In this document: positions 1-9,233 of the stretch, piece after piece
Layout of the letters: the number at the start of each line of letters is the position of its first letter
Position numbering within the stretch: position 1 is the stretch's first letter
Source of the DNA: Paraburkholderia sediminicola
GTDB taxonomy: Bacteria > Pseudomonadota > Gammaproteobacteria > Burkholderiales > Burkholderiaceae
NCBI RefSeq assembly: GCF_902859805.1
Contig: NZ_CADIKC010000011.1
Span: 124,001-188,000, forward strand
DNA: 64,000 nucleotides
Direction: 5' to 3'
Notes under the pieces: model-generated
Database searches by the model: none
What the model saw: only the letters and a program-made list of their open reading frames with translations
What the model was told of the DNA's origin: nothing
Translations under genes and position numbers: made by a program

Positions 1-1
1 G

Positions 2-238
2 TTCAGTGCCGATTACTACGCGAACTCACCGGCGAAAAATCCCCAGGGGCCGGCGTCGGGTACGAAGAAGGTGATCCGCGGAGCCGAAGGCGGCAACGAT
101 GAAACCGCAATGACGATGTATCGCTACGGTACGGAGCCAGCGGGACATCTGATTTCCGAAAACGGAGGAAAGACCATACCGTCATTCTTCATGATCTATA
201 CGTTCCGTTGCGCGCTGGAAAGCTCACGGCCGCAATAG
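2..238 (+). CDS. Formylglycine-generating-enzyme (SUMF1/FGE-sulfatase) family protein, C-terminal part only
   Basis: The window opens inside this gene, and 78 codons remain before a TAG at 236-238. The visible part contains motifs typical of the end of an FGE-sulfatase (SUMF1/EgtB/PvdO-type) domain: ADYYANSPAKNPQGP, then KVIRGAEGG in place of the usual RVIRGGSW, then YTFRCALESSRP, matching the family's GFRCA ending. Members are copper- or iron-dependent oxidases or catalytically dead binding domains. The substitution of the normally strict GGSW by GAEG hints at a non-catalytic version. Such domains are often encoded beside T6SS cargo genes, and here it converges on a vgrG-linked cargo gene only 13 bp away. 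Its role (accessory or immunity) cannot be judged without the N-terminus. Confidence 0.6.
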   Translation, partial: FSADYYANSPAKNPQGPASGTKKVIRGAEGGNDETAMTMYRYGTEPAGHLISENGGKTIPSFFMIYTFRCALESSRPQ

Positions 239-251
239 CGCCCTCGCAAGA

Positions 252-2504
252 TCATGCCACCCGCACATCCGGCATGTTTTGATAAAACGGGTGGGTGCCT
301 GCCGCCATCTGGAACCCGTACTCATGGGAGCCAACGGGCGTAACCGCGTAGCCAGGAGTCGGTTCGGTCTTGAGCATCGCGGTCAGGTTGTCGTAATAGT
401 TGTCTATCTCCTGGGCGTCTGGGGCCGGCGCGCCCGTCAGCGACATCTGGAGAAATTCCCTGAGGTGCTGTCGGCGTGTGATTAGGTCGCCTTTCTGTCC
501 ATTGGCGTCTATGTGCTGCACAACGTTGGCAAGATCGTGCTTGGTGTGGGACCACTGCAGGATCTGTTTGACGGCATCTTTGCGACGACCGTAATAGCGA
601 CCAAACGTGTGATTTGCCGGGTCGAGCCCGTCGGTGACAGCCCAGTGACGCGTCAGCTGATAGATCATAATGCCCTTGGCCTCCGGCGTTGCATATTGAA
701 GCATCCAGGGATTGCCTAGCACGCGGTTCATTAACTGGACGCGTGCGGCTTCCTGCTCGTATGCGACAACCAGTTGCGCATACATGGTCTGAATATCGAC
801 CAACTCCTGGTCGACCGTTGAGCTCAGATCCTTTAGTCCCTGGATGACCATCACCTGGATATGCGTGAACGCGTCGAACGCTTCTCTGCTCACAAACTTC
901 AGCCGCTGGAAGTTAGCGTGATAAAGCTGATAGAAGAACCATTTGACAAATTCGGCGATGCGCAACGCGTCGACCGAAACCTCAATATCGCCTTTCGCTC
1001 CCACGCCGAGGCACAATCCTGCCTTCGCCTTGATCCGGAAACGTCCCGCGGCGTAGCTGATATCGAGCATGCACGTCAATCCGGCGCCCGCCATCGCAGT
1101 GACCGTATCGCCCACCTTGGCGAAAGGCTTGTATTTGCCACTGGGGCCCTTCTCTGCGGGCTCCATCCACTCGAGCGCGCCTTCAAGCGACAAGTCCGCG
1201 CGTGCGCCGGCAAACACGTCGAGGTCCGCATTTGCGCTCGGATCGACCGGCTTTCCGCCTACCTTGATCTCGCGTTGCTTGGTGGTCGGGTTATCGACTG
1301 CGGCGCCGTACAGGCCGAGGTCCTTCCGCTTTTCGTCGCGATAGTCGACCACGACACCCAGTTGCGCGACCACGCTTGCACCGACCATCCCCGACAGCCC
1401 GAGTTCGCCTTTGAATCGGACTGCGCCGAGTGAGTGCGGCTTACCATCATCGCCATCCAGACTCCACATCCAGCCGGCGATGTCCGGATAGTAGAAGGCA
1501 CCTGAAACCTTGCCCTCGGCAATGGCAAATTCGGCCTGCGCAGACGCCTTGATAGCCACACGGCCCTTTTGCGGCGCCCATTCGGTGTCCAGTCCCGCGC
1601 CGGCCAGATAGCGCATCAATTGCGCTTTGGCCTCGATGCTGACGTTGTTGCCGAAGGCGGTCTGCTTAGGTTTCTCCGCTTCTTTCTTCTCGCCCTCGCC
1701 GCGTTCAACCGGTTCTTCAGCGCCGGCGCTATAAGTGAGATCCTTGTTCCACTCTTCCGCCCATGCGAAAAGCGTCCCGGTCACGTGTTTCTCGACGATC
1801 TCGGATGACACCTTGGTCTTTTCGTACAACTGCGATTTGATGCTGCTCTCGCGGCTGATCAACACCCCTTCCTTCAGCTTGTCGACGTCGATCTTGTATT
1901 TGCCGTTCGCGTTCTTCTTGATGAAGCTTTTCGCGCCGGTTTCTTTTTCTTCCTTGCGCCCCTTCATGTCTTCGAAGGCGGCCGGGCCGAATTTATGCCA
2001 ACCGGGTTTGATCTTGTTCGAGCGTACGTAGTGCAGCTTGTACTTCGCGAATTTGACGGATTTCTTTCCATCGCCATCGATATGAATAGGGATCAGCTCG
2101 ACCATGGTGAGGTCTTTGCTATCCAGCTTGCTGAGCGGCTCCAGCTCCTTCTTGAGCGCCTTGTGCGCGGTTTCACGTTCTTTGAGCGCTTCGTCAACGG
2201 CGGCCTTGTGCGACTCCCCGGCACGCGGATCGGACATGTGGTTCTGCACGTCCTCAGCGTATGCCTTCAGCACCACATCGAGCTTTTCATTGGCCTTGTG
2301 AAATTTGTCGACCCGGTCATGCAGCAGATTGCATTCGCTTTGCAGACCGCTGACGTCTTCCGCCGGCACGAGAATGAACTCGCCGGTCTCGGGCCGGAAG
2401 TAAAGCATGGGCGCCGGATCGTGTGGCACGTGCACGAGACTGTTGGGTGTCGTGTTAGTGGTGCCGTTGCCATCGGGTGCGTGGCTTGTGCTCGGAGTGC
2501 TCAT
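252..2504 (-). CDS. Putative T6SS cargo effector, 750 aa, unknown family
   Basis: This gene is immediately downstream of and co-directional with a vgrG (72-bp gap), the usual position for a VgrG-delivered effector. I do not recognise its fold. Residues about 50-230 are charged and Lys/Glu-rich with coiled-coil character, followed by a low-complexity acidic/basic linker (EEPVERGEGEKKEAEKPK). The middle (about 290-510) is rich in Gly/Ala with beta-like alternation (for example AGAGLTCMLDISYAAGRF and KAGLCLGVGAKGDIEVS), suggesting a beta-rich or membrane-inserting domain. The last 200 residues look helical. There is no signal peptide, which fits T6SS export. A pore-forming or surface-associated toxin is possible but is inference only. 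No immunity gene follows on the same strand, which is unusual for an antibacterial effector. Confidence 0.6.
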   Translation of the reverse strand: MSTPSTSHAPDGNGTTNTTPNSLVHVPHDPAPMLYFRPETGEFILVPAEDVSGLQSECNLLHDRVDKFHKANEKLDVVLKAYAEDVQNHMSDPRAGESHKAAVDEALKERETAHKALKKELEPLSKLDSKDLTMVELIPIHIDGDGKKSVKFAKYKLHYVRSNKIKPGWHKFGPAAFEDMKGRKEEKETGAKSFIKKNANGKYKIDVDKLKEGVLISRESSIKSQLYEKTKVSSEIVEKHVTGTLFAWAEEWNKDLTYSAGAEEPVERGEGEKKEAEKPKQTAFGNNVSIEAKAQLMRYLAGAGLDTEWAPQKGRVAIKASAQAEFAIAEGKVSGAFYYPDIAGWMWSLDGDDGKPHSLGAVRFKGELGLSGMVGASVVAQLGVVVDYRDEKRKDLGLYGAAVDNPTTKQREIKVGGKPVDPSANADLDVFAGARADLSLEGALEWMEPAEKGPSGKYKPFAKVGDTVTAMAGAGLTCMLDISYAAGRFRIKAKAGLCLGVGAKGDIEVSVDALRIAEFVKWFFYQLYHANFQRLKFVSREAFDAFTHIQVMVIQGLKDLSSTVDQELVDIQTMYAQLVVAYEQEAARVQLMNRVLGNPWMLQYATPEAKGIMIYQLTRHWAVTDGLDPANHTFGRYYGRRKDAVKQILQWSHTKHDLANVVQHIDANGQKGDLITRRQHLREFLQMSLTGAPAPDAQEIDNYYDNLTAMLKTEPTPGYAVTPVGSHEYGFQMAAGTHPFYQNMPDVRVA

Positions 2505-2576
2505 GGATGTCGGTCTGCTTGAATGGGCAAATGAATAGGCGCATCCATAGGACGCGCGAGTGCTCTTCGGCCAGAG

Positions 2577-5258
2577 TCAGGTGTCAAGGAAAACTTTCAG
2601 CGCGCTTGGCGCGCTTGTCATGATGCGCGAGGTCAGGCCCTGTTCATCGGTCATGCCCTCGAACACTTTGCCCTCCGCAGTCTCGACGCGGTAGCGCACA
2701 TAGGGTGCGGGGTCGCCAGTGTGTTTGTCGTGAATCTTGAACTGCTCGTTGTAAGGGCCTTCTCCGGAGGGGAGTGCCGAAGGTTTGCTCGAAAGACTGG
2801 TCGGGCCGGCAAAAGAGTGGCTGCTGCCCTTGATATCGATTTTTCCCGGCGCGTGGATTTCGATGTTTCCGTCTTTAATCCGGATGTAGGCGCCGCCACT
2901 CGTCAAGAGAATGTCCTGTTTCGCGACCACCTCGATTTTCTCCGTCGCCGACAGCAGCTTCAGGCTTTTTTGAGCGGTGACTTCAATGTTGTCAGACTGG
3001 GCCTGAATTTCTACCTTGCCCTTTGCGGCAAACAGTTTCATGCCCGCGTTCTGCACGAACAGACTGATTTTTTCGCTGACGCTTGCCAGTAGTGATTTGC
3101 CTGTCGCGATGTGCGTGCTCTGGCCGCTCACGAGGTTGACGTGCTGGCCCGCTGCGATCTGCGCAGACTTCTGCGTCGACATTGCGATGCCTGCAGGGGT
3201 CGCGAATAGCAAGATCGGCTCCTTGAACGCGTTCGCGCTGCCCGTGCCGCCGCCGGCTGTGTTGCCGCCGCTTGCGGTGCCTGTGACGCTGTTCTGGGTT
3301 GCGTCGGTGAAGGACTTGAGCGAGTCGTGACCGTCTTTCAGGCTTTCTGCCTGATGGGTTTCGCTTGCCTGCGAGAGCGCCTCAATCACGCTTTCGGAAT
3401 TGACCAACTGACTGGTCGCGTCGCGGACGTCCAGAGGTTGGCTCGACGTGCCCGTGGTCGGATGCGTCGACACGTACATGCCTTGTGCTGCCCGGATCGC
3501 CCCGTATGCGTCCGACTTCAGATCGAAGCCACTGCCCAGGTACGCACCGCGCGAATTGCCCGTCTGCGCGATGAGATACCCCAGATGAAGCTGCGAGTTC
3601 GCGCTGCTGCTGTACATCTGCACGCGGTTCTGGCCGGTGGCATCGTCCATCACCATCTGGTTATAGCCGCTGCCCTGATACTCCTTCGACTTGTAGCCGG
3701 ACAGGATACCGTTTGAATGCCAGTCCGGTGTCTTCGCGCCGTTATAGACGCGCCCGGTAATTATCGGTTTGTCGCAGTCGCCATCAAGGAACGAGACGAT
3801 CACCTCTTCACCGATGCGTGGTACGTGGACGCCGCCATGTCCGCCACCGGCATTCGATTGGGATACGCGCATCCAGCATGAGGCGTTCTCGTCGCCAGGA
3901 TTCAGGCGGTCCCAGTGCATCTGGACTTTGACCCGGTTCAACGAATCCGTGAAGACCTCTTCGCTCTGCGGCCCGACCACGGTCGCGGTCTGCATGCTCA
4001 TTTCGGGCTTGTGGTGCTCGAACGGGCTGTGGAAAGGAATGGCCTTGCGCTGCGCTTCGACGGTCGCGATGAAAAAGCCTTCGCTGCCGTCCGCTGCCTT
4101 TATGAGCGGCGTTGGATCGTTCGCGTGCTGTGCACGAACTACGGCAATCGTCTGCTTCAGACTATGCGGGAAGTCCGTCGTGCCGGCTGAGACCGGCAGA
4201 TTGTTCTCGATAACCCAGTCCACGGCGATCACAGCAAACTGCCGGTCCTGCTGGCTGCCCGTGCTGTGGTCGGGATGGTTGTCCAGTTCGAACCAGCGGC
4301 CGACATCGATCCTGCGTACCGCGCCGACGCCGTGGAAGCGCTTCGCTTGCGATTCCCATTCCTCCATCCGCACCTTCGCGAGCTGGTCGCCGCGATCCTG
4401 CTGTCCGTACGTATAGGCGCCCGTGTATTCGTACACCTCGGCCTGCTGCGGCAGATTGCCCTGGGTGCTCAGCGTCGGAATCGTCGTGCCTTTCGGATTC
4501 GCACCTGTCGACGGCGACTTGTAGTCGAACGTGCGGGTGGTGAGCGTCGTGCTCTGCAGCGTGCGCGTACCGCTCCACTGGACGAAGGCATCGGTCTCGC
4601 TGTTCGTGCCTGAGCGATAGAAGTCGACGGTTTGTGGCGAAAACGGTTGCAGGCTGGCGATATCGTCGGTGATTAGCAGCGTATGGGATTTACCATCGCT
4701 GGCCTGTTCGAAGTAGCCGAACAGGCCTTCGGTTTCCATTAACCGATGACAGAAATTCCAGTCGTCCTCGTACTGGACGCAGAACGAGCGCTGCGGCAAC
4801 GTATTGCGCAAGGCAAAACGGAACGCACCCTGCGCCTGCGGATGCATATTAAATACGTCGGTGAGAATTTCATCAGCCGGTTTATCCTGCCAGATGCGTG
4901 CATCTTTTCTGAAACGCAGAAAATGCATCCAGGAGACAAAACCGATCTGATAGCTGGTGATGGCGCTGTCGGAGCCCAGGCGGCGGGCGGTATGGACATA
5001 ACCATGGTGCGGGGCGTAGGACTGATCGGTCTGCTGGATCCACAACGTCACGGGCTGGGCGATCAGCGTTTTGAGCTCGATATTGTCGTTAGTTGAAACG
5101 GCGTCCAGCGTGAATTCATAATCGCGGCCGAGCCGGGAATGCCCCACCAGCCTTTGCGGCATAAGGACATTAGCCCCCAGTGGCGTGTCCAGTTTAAGCA
5201 GGCGGTCGTTTTGCAACAAGCCGCCTTTTATTGCCGCGATAATGTCCTGCGCGCCCAT
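2577..5258 (-). CDS. vgrG: T6SS spike protein VgrG (copy 1), 893 aa
   Basis: VgrG trimers form the puncturing tip of the type VI secretion tube and carry effectors. The N-terminal gp27-like base occupies roughly residues 1-400, with family-typical WQDKPADEILTDVF and RSFCVQYEDDWNF. It is followed by the gp5-like OB fold (HVPRIGEEVIVSFLDGDCD), then the T6SS Vgr linker (SNGILSGYKSKEYQG) and a DUF2345 beta-helix spike (about 640-800). After the spike ends near 'EIHAPGKIDIKG' there is a short extension (YNEQFKIHDKHTGDPAPYV...), which looks like a transthyretin-like adaptor used by some VgrGs to bind a cargo effector. The 750-aa cargo gene follows. The protein is closely similar to the copies starting at 12010 and 12367, diverging mainly in this C-terminal adaptor. 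Confidence 0.95.
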   Translation of the reverse strand: MGAQDIIAAIKGGLLQNDRLLKLDTPLGANVLMPQRLVGHSRLGRDYEFTLDAVSTNDNIELKTLIAQPVTLWIQQTDQSYAPHHGYVHTARRLGSDSAITSYQIGFVSWMHFLRFRKDARIWQDKPADEILTDVFNMHPQAQGAFRFALRNTLPQRSFCVQYEDDWNFCHRLMETEGLFGYFEQASDGKSHTLLITDDIASLQPFSPQTVDFYRSGTNSETDAFVQWSGTRTLQSTTLTTRTFDYKSPSTGANPKGTTIPTLSTQGNLPQQAEVYEYTGAYTYGQQDRGDQLAKVRMEEWESQAKRFHGVGAVRRIDVGRWFELDNHPDHSTGSQQDRQFAVIAVDWVIENNLPVSAGTTDFPHSLKQTIAVVRAQHANDPTPLIKAADGSEGFFIATVEAQRKAIPFHSPFEHHKPEMSMQTATVVGPQSEEVFTDSLNRVKVQMHWDRLNPGDENASCWMRVSQSNAGGGHGGVHVPRIGEEVIVSFLDGDCDKPIITGRVYNGAKTPDWHSNGILSGYKSKEYQGSGYNQMVMDDATGQNRVQMYSSSANSQLHLGYLIAQTGNSRGAYLGSGFDLKSDAYGAIRAAQGMYVSTHPTTGTSSQPLDVRDATSQLVNSESVIEALSQASETHQAESLKDGHDSLKSFTDATQNSVTGTASGGNTAGGGTGSANAFKEPILLFATPAGIAMSTQKSAQIAAGQHVNLVSGQSTHIATGKSLLASVSEKISLFVQNAGMKLFAAKGKVEIQAQSDNIEVTAQKSLKLLSATEKIEVVAKQDILLTSGGAYIRIKDGNIEIHAPGKIDIKGSSHSFAGPTSLSSKPSALPSGEGPYNEQFKIHDKHTGDPAPYVRYRVETAEGKVFEGMTDEQGLTSRIMTSAPSALKVFLDT

Positions 5259-5365
5259 GCCGCCTCTTATTTATGCAATTTGCGCCCCCGCGCTATCGCG
5301 CGATAATACAAAAGATCAGACGTTTACAGCAATCACATATTCAAAAACAAATGTTAAATCGGAAT
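5259..5365 (-). promoter_or_regulatory. Duplicated vgrG upstream block with palindromic operator candidate (copy 1)
   Basis: These 107 bp match the block upstream of the second - strand vgrG (12011-12117) at about 103 of 107 positions by eye. On the - strand there is a promoter-like TTGCTG (complement of 5327-5332) and TATTAT (complement of 5303-5308) with 18-bp spacing. A perfect 12-bp palindrome TATCGCGCGATA (5294-5305) overlaps the -10 edge and the probable transcription start. That is the position expected for a repressor operator. Which protein binds it is unknown. Confidence 0.55.
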
Positions 5366-5511
5366 TTGTTTCGTCTTGATTTGACGCGCATATGGATTCG
5401 GTAAAAACAACATGCATGCCCATAAATGTTGCAGCAAAGAAAGATACCTGGCTTTTTTGGAGTATCTCGCCCGTCGCGGGTTAAGCCAGCGACAGAGGTA
5501 TGAGTCTCTGG

Positions 5512-5799
5512 TTAGGCATCGACAGACATCATCTGCTGCGAGGACACCAGCCGCGGCGGCGGATGGCAGCCGCAAATGCATAGATCGTCACTTAACGCGG
5601 CATGCCTTCCGTCTGGCGCGGTCATAACCTGGCGTGGCCCGTCACACTGGATTTTCCCGGTTGTATTGCAAGCCGGGCACGCGACTGGATCTCCTTCATG
5701 GGCAACGTCCTTATCGCTCAGTTGAATGGTGGTTGGCACGGCCTGAACGATGCCGTTAGCTGTCGTTTTGTCGCCGCTTAGAATCAAATATCGTTTCAT
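5512..5799 (-). CDS. PAAR-domain T6SS tip protein, 95 aa
   Basis: PAAR proteins cap the VgrG trimer with a sharp zinc-stabilised cone. The sequence has the typical start (MKRYLILSGDKTTANGIVQ), the HEGDPVACPAC and IQCDGPR blocks, and the closing DLCICGCHPPPRLV with Cys/His ligands. The ATG at 5799 is preferred over an upstream in-frame ATG at 5826 because homologues begin M-R/K-R-Y and an AGAG sequence lies about 5 nt upstream. It has no C-terminal toxin domain, so it is a structural tip rather than an evolved PAAR effector. It is the last gene of the run that starts with the vgrG at 12010. Confidence 0.85.
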   Translation of the reverse strand: MKRYLILSGDKTTANGIVQAVPTTIQLSDKDVAHEGDPVACPACNTTGKIQCDGPRQVMTAPDGRHAALSDDLCICGCHPPPRLVSSQQMMSVDA

Positions 5800-5864
5800 A
5801 GTGTCTCTGAGGCTTAAAGTTTTCACGCATTCAACCCGGCTTGACGAACTATTATGTCAGCCGC

Positions 5865-6320
5865 CTAGGATTTCTCCTCTGTGTATGCGACGCTCGTCAT
5901 GACAATCATTGAGCGCAGGTCGACACGCACCGTAAGCATTCCCCAATTGAAGACAAATGTATCCGCGCCGATCGTCGAGGACACGCAAGGCGATTGCGCC
6001 TCCGACGCGATAATCTTTGATAGCGCCTTCTTTTCCTTCACGAGGTCATCCTCAGTCGTCGACCAGTCGATTTTTTTAGCAACTCCATCGGCCCACACGA
6101 AGTCGATCATTGCGAGTTTTTTGGCGTAATAGCGAGCTGTCACGCCAAAGATCTTGCCCCAGACCTTCACGTTCTTGACGCCATAGTTTTCCCACTCGCC
6201 GTACCTCGCCAGTTCCGTTGCGCCGGTCAAAGGCGACTCGTCAGGCGATGGTTTGCCACAAAATAGGCTCGTTGACGCGTCGATAGCCAGCGTGCCAGTG
6301 GCAAAATCAAACGTAGCCAT
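5865..6320 (-). CDS. Small hypothetical protein in the vgrG-PAAR module, 151 aa
   Basis: I do not recognise this protein. It is cytosolic-looking with no signal peptide, starts MATFDFATGTLAIDAS and carries several aromatic residues (ENYGVKNVKVWGKIFGVTARYY). A GGAAG ribosome-binding sequence lies about 9 nt upstream of the ATG. It sits between an immunity-like gene and a PAAR gene on the same strand, so it may be a second immunity protein or an adaptor for loading the module's toxin. That role rests on position only. Confidence 0.5.
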   Translation of the reverse strand: MATFDFATGTLAIDASTSLFCGKPSPDESPLTGATELARYGEWENYGVKNVKVWGKIFGVTARYYAKKLAMIDFVWADGVAKKIDWSTTEDDLVKEKKALSKIIASEAQSPCVSSTIGADTFVFNWGMLTVRVDLRSMIVMTSVAYTEEKS

Positions 6321-6592
6321 TCAGTTAACTTCCAGACATTCAGAATGTTGCCGCCGACGAGATTGCCCTTGTCGGCGCTCGATACGAAATACTGCCGGTG
6401 AAGTTATCGGTCAGATCTGAATCGAGGGACATTACTTCACGGACTTTCGCGCTTTGTCACCCAACACTAACTACCCGGGGACACGATCGATCTCAGTACT
6501 GTTTTGCAACGAACGGTGACCGACGCGCACTCAGCACACCAAGGCCGGATCATCGCCCCGAAGTGTTGTCGCAACACGCGCAGATTAACTGA

Positions 6593-7672
6593 CTACGTGT
6601 GCCTTATTAGGTGCCACGTAACCCAATGCACCTTCCGCTCACCGAGATTGTCCTTCACCAACAGGTCTGGCATGGATGCGCCTTGTTCGACGTGCACAGT
6701 TTTGCCTCCGTATTCCTCCGTACTCCACTCGCCGGAGACCGGGCAGATATCGCCAGTGCGGACTGGCTTGACGGGCACGCGATTCACCGGCTCCGCTGGA
6801 TTGCTCGCATCGAGGAAATACTGCGATTCGTCTGGAATGACCCCGCTCGAATACCGCGTGTCTTCCCACAGCAGACGCCAGTGCGTAGGTACGATCGTCG
6901 AACTGAACGTAGCGCTATCGTATCCTTCGAAATTGGGCGCTACCGTATCTGCTACGAAGTAATTGAAACATCCGTTGTTCCCGAAAAGTTTTGCACCGAG
7001 CGGAATGACACCGAAGACGCGGCTTTGCTCGATGGTGACAGGTTCCCAGATGCCATCGCACGGAACCGTCTGGCCAGACTGAATCACTGGGCCAGGCGGG
7101 TTGGGAACTTTGGGTAGAACCTCGGGGAAAGTCGGGTAAGCGAGTTCGTAGAACGTATGGTTGTACGCGTTGCGGTCCAGCAGTCCGTTTGGTACCTGAA
7201 GATACGCGAAGTTGTAATCCGTACCCCACACCTCCAGCGGCGCGTACTCCTTCTGGACTTGAGATGCGTGCATCAGCCGAGCGAGCGAATCTACCTTCGG
7301 CGGATACGGCTGGATTTGACTGCCGCGCTCCCAGTACTTTGGGTCCCGATAGAAATAACCAACCAGATAGTTGAATCGATTGATTACCCGTTCAAGTGCC
7401 TCGCCCTTGCGCCATACAAAGCGATGGCCGTGTGCAAGTTCGTTAAGTCCTTTGTCGTAGTGGCTCAGGATCTCATAGATCGTCGTTAGGTGATCCGCAT
7501 CCATCGCTTCCGGATCAGTCGATGGCCATGTCTTGACTGCCGTTTCGTATGCGGTGGCAAATACCTTGAAGGCGCTATGTTTTGCTTTCCAGAGGGATAA
7601 GCTGGTCAGACGCTGGAGCAGCCAAAAAATTTTGCGGCGTGTGACGTCGTCTTGCATGTCGTACTGATTCAT
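6593..7672 (-). CDS. Putative T6SS immunity protein (Imm71/Imm72-like), 359 aa
   Basis: The gene lies directly downstream of the 501-aa toxin candidate on the same strand, where the cognate immunity gene is normally found. The N-terminal half is helical and Trp/Tyr-rich. The C-terminal part has two repeats of a G-x-x-C-P-x-S-G-x-W type motif (GQTVPCDGIWEPV and GDICPVSGEWSTEE). I associate this Cys/Trp pattern with the Imm71/Imm72 immunity families of polymorphic toxin systems; that link is recalled and not searched. There is no signal peptide, so it would protect against a toxin acting in the cytoplasm. The ATG at 7672 has a GAGAGG sequence about 10 nt upstream; an in-frame ATG at 7699 lacks one. 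Confidence 0.6.
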   Translation of the reverse strand: MNQYDMQDDVTRRKIFWLLQRLTSLSLWKAKHSAFKVFATAYETAVKTWPSTDPEAMDADHLTTIYEILSHYDKGLNELAHGHRFVWRKGEALERVINRFNYLVGYFYRDPKYWERGSQIQPYPPKVDSLARLMHASQVQKEYAPLEVWGTDYNFAYLQVPNGLLDRNAYNHTFYELAYPTFPEVLPKVPNPPGPVIQSGQTVPCDGIWEPVTIEQSRVFGVIPLGAKLFGNNGCFNYFVADTVAPNFEGYDSATFSSTIVPTHWRLLWEDTRYSSGVIPDESQYFLDASNPAEPVNRVPVKPVRTGDICPVSGEWSTEEYGGKTVHVEQGASMPDLLVKDNLGERKVHWVTWHLIRHT

Positions 7673-7727
7673 TACTTCGATCCCTCTCGCATTTGTCACT
7701 AACGCTACCTACAGTGGCCTTAGACCG

Positions 7728-9233
7728 TCATTTATCACGGACTTCGTCTTTGGCAAGCTTGCGGGTCGCCGCAGCGCTTGTATCCTCCGCAGATTTTCCG
7801 TAGCCATACACCCGCTCGACGTCTTCCCAGTTCGTCTTGAAGAAGTCGAAGCGTACTCCATTGATGATTTCAGTATGAACACCGCTATGACCCGCACCCT
7901 TCACCGTCTCGCCAACGGTCGTAATTCTGTCGGTTATCGCCTTGCCGAAGTTGGCAAGTAATTGCTCGCCACCACCCTCGAGATATTGAAAGGGTTCTTT
8001 TTCGCTGTACTGCTCTGAAATCTTGCCTATCCACGCCTTAGCCTCAGGCCAGAGGTCTGCGAGATTGTCCGGCAGATGGGCGACCACGAGGAAACCGTTT
8101 GCATTCCAGTCGTCTAAAACCGCAGACCGCGTGCGCCATTCTTCGGCGTTCTTGGGGGCATCGCCCACACCCCAATAGGAGCCCCCAAAGAAACCACCGG
8201 CGTCCGACTTGCCTGCCGCCGTCACTTCACTCTTCTTGCCAAATGCCCGATAAAGCTTTTTCCCAGCCAGTTGCCGTGCCTCCAGCGCGGTAATCTCGCC
8301 GTGAAAGGAGGCAATGCTCCGATAGACCTCTTCTTCACCAAACACAGGCATTTTGCCCTTGTTATAGAAAAGATCTGGCCAGCCTTTCTTGATCTTTGGC
8401 CCAAACTCCGCTTGCAACTGCGCCTCCAATGGCCCATCCACGCGTGCCGACCTTGCTGGATAAGGCCCCTGCGGAAATTTGCGAGGACGAACCCCCTCGT
8501 CCAGTACCGCCTCCGACTCACGCTCCACCTTCGGCTTTCCACCCGTCGCGATCGACCTCGATTCGCCTTCATACGCAGCGTTCTGCAACACCTTGATCTT
8601 GTTATCCAGTTCCGCCAGCGCCTTCGGTACCATCTTGTCAGCAACGTCCGGCAACGCCTCGAATCCGTCCGAGACGGTCTGCAACTGCATGTGCCATTGC
8701 GTCGGCAACATTTTGCCGACACTCGCATCGAGGGTCTTCTCGATGGTGCGATGCACGGTCGCGCAGAAGCTCTTGAATTTGGCGAGAATCTCTGCCTGAT
8801 ACTTCGTCACATCCAGTGAACGCAGCCATTTGGGCGCGTCGCCATGCCCCATCCGGTTGAGGAACTCCACCACCTCGCCCAGCAGCTTTTCGTCTTTCGC
8901 CACATCACCCACGACCCGCAGTGACAGTCGGCCTACGCCTTTGATCACACCACCCACCACTGGGATCAGTGCAAACACGAGCACGACGAGCAGGACCCAC
9001 TCCATGACTTGCTGTCGTTTCCTTGGATCTGTGCTCATGCCGATACTGACCGCGAGTAGATCGCGCACGGCTGTCACATCACCGAGGATCGGAATCATCC
9101 CAATGACCGCATCGGTGATGATCTGGGAGATGGTCTGTTTCTCGTTGAACGCGCCCTGCATCGTTCCCCAACACCATTGCCCGACTTCCATCGAGGTCTT
9201 TTTGAAATCTTCAATACTCCAACCCACGATCAC
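7728..9233 (-). CDS. Putative T6SS effector with hydrophobic N-terminus and a possible ADP-ribosyltransferase-like C-terminal toxin, 501 aa
   Basis: The start overlaps the stop of the upstream vgrG by 4 bp, so the two are translationally coupled. Residues about 35-65 (ITDAVIGMIPILGDVTAVRD) and 80-105 (MEWVLLVVLVFALIPVVGG) form two hydrophobic stretches of the type seen at the N-terminus of many Burkholderia T6SS toxins, which may insert into or cross the target inner membrane. A variable middle is followed from about residue 345 by a compact domain: LYRAFG, GGFFGGSYWGVG, AEEWRTRSAV, LDDWNANGF, then YLEGGGEQLL. The R...G-S/Y...E order resembles ADP-ribosyltransferase or NAD-acting polymorphic toxins, but I cannot confirm the catalytic residues. 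An immunity-like gene follows after 55 bp. Confidence 0.65.
   Translation of the reverse strand: MIVGWSIEDFKKTSMEVGQWCWGTMQGAFNEKQTISQIITDAVIGMIPILGDVTAVRDLLAVSIGMSTDPRKRQQVMEWVLLVVLVFALIPVVGGVIKGVGRLSLRVVGDVAKDEKLLGEVVEFLNRMGHGDAPKWLRSLDVTKYQAEILAKFKSFCATVHRTIEKTLDASVGKMLPTQWHMQLQTVSDGFEALPDVADKMVPKALAELDNKIKVLQNAAYEGESRSIATGGKPKVERESEAVLDEGVRPRKFPQGPYPARSARVDGPLEAQLQAEFGPKIKKGWPDLFYNKGKMPVFGEEEVYRSIASFHGEITALEARQLAGKKLYRAFGKKSEVTAAGKSDAGGFFGGSYWGVGDAPKNAEEWRTRSAVLDDWNANGFLVVAHLPDNLADLWPEAKAWIGKISEQYSEKEPFQYLEGGGEQLLANFGKAITDRITTVGETVKGAGHSGVHTEIINGVRFDFFKTNWEDVERVYGYGKSAEDTSAAATRKLAKDEVRDK

Noticed and set aside
861..1433. Long + strand ORF (190 codons) opposite the 750-aa cargo gene
   Set aside because: It is an antisense shadow in high-GC DNA, with no ribosome-binding sequence, no family resemblance and an Arg/His-rich composition.
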